Below are positions 6,835-14,490 of a stretch of DNA of 18,638 bases, in pieces. The stretch is from Ramicandelaber brevisporus (lineage: Eukaryota; Kickxellomycota; Ramicandelaberales; Ramicandelaberaceae), in the NCBI GenBank assembly GCA_025201865.1, contig MU603077.1, forward strand, positions 3,489 to 22,126. The letters run 5' to 3'. The stretch's first letter is position 1. Each line of letters starts with the position of its first letter. Under the pieces are notes generated by a model. The model was not told where the DNA came from. It worked only from the letters and a program-made list of their open reading frames with translations, and searched no databases. A program made the translations under genes and the position numbers.

Positions 6835-7562
6835 TGCGTAAGTGAGGGAGAGAAAAGGTCACAAAAAAACTGTGAATGGGGGAGGGAGGGAAGAGCTGCG
6901 CAAAGAGGAGAAGTTGACGAGCGTGTTTGCCAAAAGCTGCGCAAAGGTTTGCTCGAGAGAAGGATGAGGAGAGAGTGAGTGAACGAGAGTCTGTGTTAGT
7001 GGAAGAGGATTGAAGTGGGTTCTCTTGCGTCTGAGACTGTTAGGAGAAGACGAAGAATGTGGACTCTCGTTTGCAATCTGCTGACCAATCGGGAGAATAA
7101 AACAATAGAGGAATATTGCTCATAAGGTCGTATGAAGGTCAGAGTGGAGGCAACACCAACAAAGGTGAATGATGTACCCCCGCCATATACCTACCTCTCC
7201 AGTGCAAAACATGGTGGTGCAGCAGTCGGTCTTGGCTGCGCCGTTTAGAAGAGTTAACTGCAGTCACAGTGAAAGTTAATGTTACACTGCGTCCCAACAA
7301 ATAAAAAAGAGAAAACAAGCCACGCTTTTCTGTTCTGTTTTGTTTTTTCTACATTTTTTTCTGTGAAGTGGGTAGCACAAGTTGCACATGTGCGCAGTTT
7401 CAGTGTCAGTAAAGTAAAAGCGTGGTCTCGGCAAAAAATAATAACACTAATAAAACACTATTCACTATCGCACCGTGCATCCGAAGTATGACTGCTGGCG
7501 AGCTTCAATCTAATGTGTAAAAATTGACATGCATGTGTGTGCATGTGTCTCCATACCTCACC

Positions 7563-7600
7563 CTTCCTCTCCGTTCCTCTCCGTTCCTCTCTCTCTCTCT
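7563..7600. repeat. CCGTTCCTCT decamer repeat running into (CT)n
   Basis: Two perfect CCGTTCCTCT units (7571-7580, 7581-7590), preceded by a partial unit, grade into a CT run ending at about 7600. It lies in the spacer between gene B and CLU, far from either coding end. Confidence 0.8.
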
Positions 7601-7811
7601 GTTCATAGCTCGAAATGCATGCTGGCAACATTGAAGCGCGCAATTTTCGTTAATGTGGGAACATACGAATGTGTGCACACAAAGTGGGTTGGAAGGTCTA
7701 ATTTTATGATATTGTGCACTTCACTTTGTCTCGTTGCAGCGGACGTCAGGAAACTTGAAGGACATGAGGAAAGTCACTTCCGCTCAATTTGTTTGTATTA
7801 AGTTCTTACTT

Positions 7812-7830
7812 TCTCTCTCTCTCTCTCTCT
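7812..7830. repeat. (CT)9 microsatellite
   Basis: A perfect CT run about 385 bases beyond the CLU stop codon, possibly near the end of the CLU 3' UTR. Confidence 0.85.
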
Positions 7831-8214
7831 TTGGTGCCTGCCAAGACTCGTGGGCTTGTGAATACGTGCGCAAGTCTTTTACTGTGAAAGGACAAGTGAA
7901 GTTCGTATGATCAAAACTTGTTGTCAATAATGACGTACATTGAGGTGCCAAGACCAAGCCTCGTTTTCTATTTTGTTGTCTGCTTTTGTTGTTGTTTACC
8001 AATGTGTGACACGATGTTTTCCGACATCATGTAATTAAATCATATTAACTGATTTCATTGACGGGAGGAATAAGCATTGTTTTATAAAAAAAGCAAAAAT
8101 GATAATGATGATAATAATAATAAGTGAATGAACAAGAAGTAATGAATTATATATTGATGTGTGTGTGTGTAATTTTGTTTTTTTGGTTTCAAGGATGAGG
8201 AGTCCATTTTTCTC

Positions 8215-11200
8215 TTACTTGCGACGAGCACGGCCAGCAGCATCCTTCTTGTCACCGGAGATGAACTTGACAATCTCATCAACGGACATCTTCTCTGGAT
8301 CAATATCAGCGTACTGAGACGATTTCTTTGACGACTCGCTTTGTGGCTGCTGCTGCTGCTGCTGCTGTTGCTGTTGCTGTTGCTGTGGCTTGGGCAACTT
8401 CACACCGCGCTTCTGGAGACGGTTCAGATACTGCTGACGGACTTGCTGTTCACGAGATGGTGCAGCTGCTCTTGGAGCTGGTTGTTGCTGTTGCTGTTGT
8501 TGCTGCTGCTGCTGGAGTTGGCGCAGCTGCTCCTGTGGAATCTTGTTGAGCTGCTCCGTCAAGCGCTCGATAATGCTCTCCTGCTCCTTCTCAAGTGTCT
8601 CGAGATACTCTGGAGTCAACTCATTCTGTGCTCTGCTGGAGATGGCGAGAATGTCATTGACCAGCTTGATGGTAGACTCACGCTCGGCTTCGGGAATGGT
8701 GTTGGCACGGAGAGCCTTGACTGCGTTCAGCATCATCGAGTGAACCTCCAGTGCCTGAGCCATGTTCTGGAGCAAAGTGGCGTTGCTGGCAGCAGCGGAG
8801 GAGGATACACCGGCTGCGGACGAGGCGGCGGCGGCAGTAGAGGGCTTGGCCTTGGTGGTGCGAGATGGAAGGCGGGCAAGACGGTCCGAAGTGGCGTTGG
8901 CAGTGTGTTCGAGATAGGCAAGAATCTGAGTAGCCTCACGAGTGCGGACATCGTCATCGCCAAATGCACGCTTGACATGGGCAACGTGCTCCTTCTGAGC
9001 CTCAAGGGCCTTGTCATGGGCACCAAGGTGGAGGTGAGACTGAACAATAAACTGCTTGTATTGGATTGCCATTGGGTGGTCAGCACCAACTGCAGCAGAG
9101 ACAATATTGGCACTCATCTCAACAGCCTGCATCATGCGAGCGCCAAGAGTGGCCTCGGTGATGCCAGCTGGCAGAGAAACACTTGACGAAGAGGCAGACA
9201 TGTCGGCACGAAGACGCTTGATGGCAGCGTGGAAGGTCATGCTATAGAGCTGATACAGAGCAGCAGCATCGGTAGTCTGGCCCATACCAATCAAGTTCGA
9301 CAGCTGAATAACGTGATTCTGCAGACGAAGCTGGCGGAAGATTTCAGGGAGTGGTGGGTACTCAACGTCGGCATCCTCGTCAATGTCCTCGGCATCATCC
9401 TTGCCAGACTTGCTGTTTGCGTTCTTGGATACAACAATGGTGGCAGCGCGTTCATAGGAAACCAGCTTGTGGTAGCCCAAAACTACCTCGACATGGTCAA
9501 GACCCAATGTGCGCTCAAGCATAATCACACCGCGACGCTGCAGCTCGGCAGCACTGGCAAAGTCACGAACATCGTTGCGGAGCGAAGCCATTTGGATGTA
9601 GGTTCTGCCGGTTTCTGGATGGACTGCGCCATAAATCTGCTCGTAGACAGTCAGAACCTCGCCGTAGATTTGAGAGGCAAGCTCAATGTTGTTGGACTTG
9701 GCAATGGCAGTCCAGCCGCTCTCAAGCATGTCCTCGGCAACGGACGAGCGTGGCTCAGCGCGCTTCAAGACAGGAATAATGGAGATGACGCTGGACAGAG
9801 TGAATGGACCAGGCACAGAGGCAGCAACGGCAGCAGAGGTATCCTGAGAGAGCTTGTCCTTGGATTGGCGCTTGCCAGACTTGCCAGAGCCAGCCTTCTT
9901 GGATTCCTCCTCGCTAGAGTCACCAGCAGAAGCAGTGGCAGTGGCAGCAGCAGTGGAGACTGACGAGATGTTGTACTTGTCAGCAGCCAGCTGAATACCA
10001 ACTCTCAAAGAGACTGAGCGAATGATTGTCCACTTCTGAGATGTAGTCAGCGAGGCAGCAAAGCCAGATGGCAGGGTGAAGCGATACCAAGTTTGAGCAT
10101 ACTTGTGAACCTGAGCCCAGAATGAAGGAATGGCAGATGGTTTGGACGATGACGAGGCTGCAACAGCATTGAATGTGCTGGCAACAGCATCAGCGACACC
10201 AGCAATGCCACTGGCAGCCATCTTCTCACGGAGGATGCGCTTCACTGAACGAGCAATGATATCCACAATGAGAGTGTCACGAATGGCGGTGAAGAGCTTA
10301 CGACGTGCAGCAATCATAACCTCCTTGCCCTTTGTAGCAGCCGAGGCAGACTCGGCGGACTCGGTGGATGAGGCATCAGCCTTTGCAATGATATCATCGA
10401 TACGACGAACAACTTCGCCCAAGTAGCGGATGTTGACACCGTGGCGATGGAGAGCAGTGGAGATGGAGTCGCTGTCAAAGACAAGTGGACTGGCATTGGA
10501 TGATTGATCGAGCAAATCAGCAACAACCAATGGAATGGCAACGTCGCGAACATGCTGAGAGAGCTTGCGCAGCTCTTCTTCGTCCTTAGCCTTCTGCTCC
10601 TGGTCTGCGTACACAGCAGAGTCGCCCAGCTTGGAAGCAGCAAGGGCAACGACAGCAGCAACATCCTTATCGGCTGGAGTTGGAGTTGGCCAGAAGGCAT
10701 CCAGATTGAACTGGACAACAACAGCATCAGCAGCGGCGGTAATGCGCTTGTGGAGCTCAGTAGACTCTTCAGCACTGAGTGTATCGGCAGGAGCAGCGGC
10801 AGCAGCATCGGATGGCTTCTTCTCACCTTCCTCAGCCTCAGCAGAAGTGGTAGTGGTGGTAGCAGCAGCAGCAGCAGCAGATGCCGCCTTGGTAGCCTTG
10901 CGCTCGGCGAGGAACTCATTCTTGGCAGTCTCAATTGCCTTGCGCTTCAAGCTGTTAACGTAGCCATCAACAAGCTCGCGACGCAGCAAAACATAGCGAT
11001 GTGGATAGCTTGGCATCTCGGCGTCAGCAGCGCTTGCCTTGCATTCCTGCTCAGCAAAGAGGGCATCAATTGGGAAGATGCGGCTGGTTTCAACCAGATA
11101 CTGGCGACCATCCTGGCCCTGCATGCCCTTGATCTCAAATGTGCCGTAGACATCAACATCAACAACATTGACATCTGGCTGTGGAGCAGACCCATCTTCT

Positions 11201-13215
11201 TCTTCAGTGCCAGCAGTCTCCTTCTTGTTCTTCTTTGCGTGATCAATCGACTTGAGCTGCTTAGCATCGAGCGACTTGGCAGTGCGCTTCTTGAGATGGA
11301 ACTTGTCGGAGAGAATCTCCATCGTCTCGGCAAAGTTCTTTGAGCAGACAATGCTTGAGCCACAGTCAGCCGATCCACCAATCAGGCCACCAGTGACCTT
11401 GTCGCTGTTGGAGTCATCAAATGTGATTGGCTTGAGAGAATCCTCGCGGAGAATTCCTGGAACAACAGCCTGGACCATCCAGCGCTGGCCGCAGTACTCA
11501 ACAGCAACAGTGAGGGAAGAGTGCAGGCCAGGAATAGCCAGCTCATGGAGAGCACGGACGCTCTCAATCTCCTTCGACATGAGACACTGCATGGCGGCAC
11601 GGAGACCCTCAGCAGACTCTGCAACGTGTCCGAGCAGGCTGGAGTCATCGGCAGTGACTTGGAAGATGGCGTTGTTGATGATGTAGCTGCGCATTCTAGT
11701 AGCCTCATCTGGCGACTGGTTGTCGACAATGCTGCGCACAGTGGTTGATGCAAAGTGGGCAAAGTCGGTGTAGGAACGCACAGCCATGCGCTCCTTGTTG
11801 GTGCGCTCCTGCAGAGTGTGAGCTGGCATCTCAATAGCCTGCTGCCACTCCTCGTTCCACTCGCGTGGGCTGCCAAACACGCTTGCCTGAGAGGATCCGT
11901 AACTGCCAGAGCCCTCGCCACCCATCAGGCTGAGACGAGACTCGGCAATGCTTGGCAACGGGCCAACAGCCAGCACAGACTGGGCAGATTCGTCCTCAGA
12001 GGCAGGGAGACTGGTAAGAGCCATGTTGTTGAAGATGGCGCTCATGGTGCTGCCAAGGGTGGAGTGGAGAGCAGCATCGGATGCAAAGAATGAATCGGCG
12101 GAGTTGGCAGCAGTCGGCGCAGAAACCATCCATGGGTGAGCAGCATAAAGAGATGCAAGAGGAGACACGTCCATTGGGATGCGGTTCTGGTAAACAGTCA
12201 CAAGAGCAGCCCACTGGGTAGCGTAGAGTGGGGAAGCAGCAGCCAGGAGATGGTGCAGAGTTGGGAATGTTCTGAACTGATGTGGGGACTGCTTGGACGA
12301 TGCAGGTGCAACCTTGTGGTCAGGCTTGAACGTGACAGAAGAGGAACCATTGACAAAGAAGCCCTGAGCAGACGCAGTGATGTGAAGAGTCTCATTCTCC
12401 AGAGTAGTGGCCGTGATGTAGAGCAGGTCGCCACGAAGACGGTTCTGGGGCAAGACAGGATTCCACTGAGACACTGACAGGTTCTTGAGGCACTTGGCTG
12501 GGGCCGTGAACTGAGTCTCGTTTGGCACAAAGTGAGAAAGAGCAGGCAGGCCAGAGGCAGCATCGACCGCTTCAATGCCTGGCACCACATCGCCTTCCTT
12601 GGCTGGAGCCGAAGAAGCAGAAGACGACTTCTTGGACTGAGACTGCTGCTGCTGTTGCTGCTGCTGCTTGCCAGACTTGCCCTTCTCTTCTGGCTTCTGG
12701 CTGGATTCCTCATTGTCCTGGCCGTAGATTGATGGCAAGAGAGCTGGAGCAGCATGAACGACGCCACTGGCGGAAACGGCACGAGTGCTTGCACACAGCA
12801 ACTCGGCAAAGTGCAAGAGATGAATCTTGGCGTCGCGCTCAGTGTACTTTTCCTCGACAATGCTGATGGTCATTTCAATTGGTGTAATCGTTGCATCGGC
12901 CGACTCCTTCAGCTGCTCGGCAATGGTCTCTGATGCAGCTTTCAGAACATCCTCGGGGATGTATGAAGCCAGCTCTCTTTGCTCATCCAGCTTTTCATCA
13001 CCAGCAGTCAGCGAATACATTGTGTACATCATGGCTTCTGGCGCTTCCTGCAGCTGCTGCTTGAGCTCAAAGACAAGCACTTCGGCTGGCGAGAGAATCG
13101 GACCGACTGTCGACGCGTCTGGCAGCTTGAATGTCACATTGACCAATGGGCCATACAATGGCGGTGACTGCTCAGTCTGCTGCTGATCAACAACCACGTC
13201 TGCTGGAACTGCCAT
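8215..13215 (-). CDS. CLU1: CLU family protein (clustered mitochondria protein, CLUH/Clu1 homologue)
   Basis: Intron-free 1666-residue protein from an ATG at 13213-13215 (A at -3) to TAA at 8215-8217. In other eukaryotes CLU proteins are cytosolic, bind mRNAs for nuclear-encoded mitochondrial proteins and keep mitochondria dispersed; yeast Clu1/Tif31 also copurifies with eIF3. Domains in order: a CLU N-terminal ubiquitin-like region (about 24-95, VNVTFKLPDAS); a Gln/Ser/Lys linker near 187-200; a GSKIP-like region (about 235-300, RGDLLYITATTLENET); the CLU domain (about 450-640, starting EWNEEWQQAIEMP); an Ala/Thr-rich low-complexity segment near 780; the eIF3 p135-like central domain (about 825-1060), with the diagnostic HGVNIRYLGEV near 925; and TPR-like helices (about 1185-1240, 1300-1420), including YGEVLTVYEQIYGAVHPETG. 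The C-terminus has two polyglutamine runs and a basic GRARRK end. Length is somewhat above the usual 1250-1450 because of the low-complexity inserts. Divergent from TAF4. Confidence 0.96.
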   Translation of the reverse strand: MAVPADVVVDQQQTEQSPPLYGPLVNVTFKLPDASTVGPILSPAEVLVFELKQQLQEAPEAMMYTMYSLTAGDEKLDEQRELASYIPEDVLKAASETIAEQLKESADATITPIEMTISIVEEKYTERDAKIHLLHFAELLCASTRAVSASGVVHAAPALLPSIYGQDNEESSQKPEEKGKSGKQQQQQQQQSQSKKSSSASSAPAKEGDVVPGIEAVDAASGLPALSHFVPNETQFTAPAKCLKNLSVSQWNPVLPQNRLRGDLLYITATTLENETLHITASAQGFFVNGSSSVTFKPDHKVAPASSKQSPHQFRTFPTLHHLLAAASPLYATQWAALVTVYQNRIPMDVSPLASLYAAHPWMVSAPTAANSADSFFASDAALHSTLGSTMSAIFNNMALTSLPASEDESAQSVLAVGPLPSIAESRLSLMGGEGSGSYGSSQASVFGSPREWNEEWQQAIEMPAHTLQERTNKERMAVRSYTDFAHFASTTVRSIVDNQSPDEATRMRSYIINNAIFQVTADDSSLLGHVAESAEGLRAAMQCLMSKEIESVRALHELAIPGLHSSLTVAVEYCGQRWMVQAVVPGILREDSLKPITFDDSNSDKVTGGLIGGSADCGSSIVCSKNFAETMEILSDKFHLKKRTAKSLDAKQLKSIDHAKKNKKETAGTEEEDGSAPQPDVNVVDVDVYGTFEIKGMQGQDGRQYLVETSRIFPIDALFAEQECKASAADAEMPSYPHRYVLLRRELVDGYVNSLKRKAIETAKNEFLAERKATKAASAAAAAATTTTTSAEAEEGEKKPSDAAAAAPADTLSAEESTELHKRITAAADAVVVQFNLDAFWPTPTPADKDVAAVVALAASKLGDSAVYADQEQKAKDEEELRKLSQHVRDVAIPLVVADLLDQSSNASPLVFDSDSISTALHRHGVNIRYLGEVVRRIDDIIAKADASSTESAESASAATKGKEVMIAARRKLFTAIRDTLIVDIIARSVKRILREKMAASGIAGVADAVASTFNAVAASSSSKPSAIPSFWAQVHKYAQTWYRFTLPSGFAASLTTSQKWTIIRSVSLRVGIQLAADKYNISSVSTAAATATASAGDSSEEESKKAGSGKSGKRQSKDKLSQDTSAAVAASVPGPFTLSSVISIIPVLKRAEPRSSVAEDMLESGWTAIAKSNNIELASQIYGEVLTVYEQIYGAVHPETGRTYIQMASLRNDVRDFASAAELQRRGVIMLERTLGLDHVEVVLGYHKLVSYERAATIVVSKNANSKSGKDDAEDIDEDADVEYPPLPEIFRQLRLQNHVIQLSNLIGMGQTTDAAALYQLYSMTFHAAIKRLRADMSASSSSVSLPAGITEATLGARMMQAVEMSANIVSAAVGADHPMAIQYKQFIVQSHLHLGAHDKALEAQKEHVAHVKRAFGDDDVRTREATQILAYLEHTANATSDRLARLPSRTTKAKPSTAAAASSAAGVSSSAAASNATLLQNMAQALEVHSMMLNAVKALRANTIPEAERESTIKLVNDILAISSRAQNELTPEYLETLEKEQESIIERLTEQLNKIPQEQLRQLQQQQQQQQQQQPAPRAAAPSREQQVRQQYLNRLQKRGVKLPKPQQQQQQQQQQQQQPQSESSKKSSQYADIDPEKMSVDEIVKFISGDKKDAAGRARRK
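8347..8385 (-). repeat. CAG/CAA polyglutamine tract near the CLU C-terminus
   Basis: About 13 consecutive Gln codons, with a pure CAG half and an interrupted CAA/CAG half, preceded by KLPKP and followed by PQSESSKK. A second Gln run of similar size lies at about 8485-8520. CAA interruptions usually limit repeat slippage. Confidence 0.85.
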
Positions 13216-13248
13216 CCTATCTTAACTGTGTATCTACGAAGCAGTGGC

Positions 13249-13330
13249 AAGAATGAGAAAGAGAGAACGAGAAAGAGAGAACGAGAACGAGAAAAGAGAA
13301 AAGAACGAGGAGGAGGAGAACAAGAAGAGC
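13249..13330. repeat. GAGAAA/GAGAAC purine-rich degenerate repeat
   Basis: Units such as GAGAAAGAGAGAACGAGAA recur over about 80 bases directly upstream of the CLU ATG (about 35 bases away). In the CLU transcript this would be a C/U-rich leader. Confidence 0.75.
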
Positions 13331-13386
13331 GTGTCTATCAGAGTCAAGTAGCAGCGACGGCGGCTAGTGCTTTTTGTGTGTTTGAA

Positions 13387-13410
13387 GAACAAGAACAAGA
13401 ACAAGAACAA
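13387..13410. repeat. (GAACAA)4 hexamer repeat, followed by A12
   Basis: Four perfect GAACAA units are followed a few bases later by a run of 12 A (13417-13428). It lies about 170 bases upstream of the CLU start. Confidence 0.9.
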
Positions 13411-13555
13411 AGTCCCAAAAAAAAAAAAGAGTCAATCAAGATCAGGCTTCAAGACGGAATTTGGCCGGTCGTTCTCGGATACATTGCGACAGCAACTGTT
13501 GTGGCAGCAGCAGCAACAAGAATGTGCGGGAAAAAAATTTGCAGGCTGCTTCTCC

Positions 13556-13563
13556 TTCTCGAA
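13556..13563. promoter_or_regulatory. Heat-shock-element-like core (TTCnnGAA)
   Basis: TTCTCGAA, with a further TTC six bases upstream (13550-13552 or 13551-13552 plus the preceding T), resembles part of an HSF site. A canonical element needs three alternating units at 5-base spacing, which is not met, so this is only a candidate. Confidence 0.2.
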
Positions 13564-13602
13564 TGCATGTCAGCTGTTTGATCTCTCTCTCTTTTTTTGG
13601 AA

Positions 13603-13607
13603 CCAAT
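13603..13607 (+). promoter_or_regulatory. CCAAT box (CCAATCA)
   Basis: AACCAATCAG lies roughly 390 bases upstream of the CLU ATG and about 300 bases upstream of the TATA box facing TAF4. CCAAT boxes act in either orientation, so it could serve either gene. Confidence 0.35.
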
Positions 13608-13856
13608 CAGTGAAGGTCTGGTTATTCAGCCCACTACCACTGCTGTTGCCCAGTGAAAGGAAAGAAAGGAAAGGACGTGTGACGCAAACAAGGAACAACG
13701 ACGTATGCGTGATTACACACTTGGATGTAGCGGCATAGTGTGCTCACGCGTGTTTTGACGCGAAGCTAGCTATCCTCTCCATTGCGCATTCCATTGTATC
13801 TCGCGAATCTCCAGTGTATATTTTTTTCCGATTCTCCTCCATATTCCAGCATCGAC

Positions 13857-13874
13857 GAGAGAGAGAGAGAGAGA
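13857..13874. repeat. (GA)9 tract upstream of the TAF4 TATA box
   Basis: A perfect GA run ends 26 bases before the TATAAAAAG motif. GA tracts close to TATA boxes often work as GAGA-type promoter elements; that role is inferred. Confidence 0.85.
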
Positions 13875-13899
13875 TAAAAGCCAAAAATGCGTGTGGGAG

Positions 13900-13908
13900 T
13901 ATAAAAAG
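13900..13908 (+). promoter_or_regulatory. TATA box (TATAAAAAG) facing TAF4
   Basis: TATAAAAAGCC on the plus strand would start transcription near 13930 and give TAF4 a leader of roughly 560 bases. This is the clearest core-promoter match in the window and is flanked upstream by the GA tract. Confidence 0.5.
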
Positions 13909-13972
13909 CCAGCGATGCTTTCTCCCCCTTTGAACGAAATAGCCCCAAACAAAAAGCGCGCGCAAAAAAAAT

Positions 13973-14015
13973 ACACACAACACAACACAACACACACAAA
14001 ACACACAGCACACAC
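13973..14015. repeat. CA / ACACAA repeat in the TAF4 leader
   Basis: ACACAACACAAC and ACACAC units with few interruptions, just downstream of the predicted TAF4 transcription start. Confidence 0.85.
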
Positions 14016-14490
14016 TTTTCTGAAATTTTTCTCTTCTTTCTTTCCTTTTGCATCAGCTTTTTCTTGCAGAGTCATCGTCGAGTGCTGTTGACTCTGGAGA
14101 GCTTGTTGCTGCTTACCTGCTTGCTTGCTGGCTTGTTTGTTTGTTTGAAGCGGATCAAGTGCGACATTGGGATAGTGCTTCCATCAGTTGTGGTTGTAAT
14201 TGTCGTTGTAGTCGTTGTTCAACAGCAGCAACAACAGAAGCGACGCCAACAACACCAGCGAAAGTGGGCAGATCGAGTCTGTCTCAGGTTTCTTGTTGCA
14301 TATATTCTTGGATAGAAACAACAGCGTTAACAGCAACAACAGCAGTACTAGCATCACCACAACAGAAACAGCAGCAGCAGCAACAACATCTCCCTGGGCA
14401 TCGCGTTCATCATACGTGTTGTTGTTGTGCGGTGTTTGTGTGATTGTGCGATTGTGTGATTGAAGTGAGTCTGCTTACCGTTGTGCCTTG

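Larger units (their letters stand above)
6353..8214. other. Intergenic region: leader/promoter of HSF-like gene B and 3' flank of CLU
   Basis: About 1.9 kb with no credible gene; open frames here are short and follow simple repeats. The part nearest gene B (to about 7000) is repeat-rich and would form a long CT-rich 5' leader. A CCAAT motif in the plus orientation lies at 7085-7089. No convincing minus-strand TATA box was found. The part near 8000-8214 is A/T-rich and should contain the 3' UTR of CLU. Confidence 0.6.
13216..14490. other. Divergent promoter region between CLU and TAF4
   Basis: 1275 bases separate the two start codons. The CLU side (13249-13430) is almost all purine on the plus strand, giving CLU a pyrimidine-rich 5' leader. 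The centre has a CCAAT box. The TAF4 side has a GA tract, a TATA box, a CA-rich stretch and, at 14220-14395, CAA/CAG-rich sequence resembling the TAF4 coding repeats. Frames open in the TAF4 leader encode only low-complexity peptides and I see no supported gene. Confidence 0.65.

Noticed and set aside
8341-9186. Plus-strand open frame of about 280 codons antisense to the CLU 3' end
   Set aside because: It is Leu-repeat sequence produced by reading the CAG/CAA and Ala codons of CLU in reverse. The minus frame has clear conserved domains.
10504-11343. Plus-strand open frame of about 279 codons antisense to the middle of CLU
   Set aside because: Codon bias of CLU removes stops on the opposite strand. 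The product has no recognisable domain.
13744-14091. Overlapping Cys/Val/Phe-rich minus-strand and Lys/Thr/His-rich plus-strand frames over the TAF4 promoter
   Set aside because: They translate the GA, CA and A-rich repeats; composition is that of the repeats, not of a protein.
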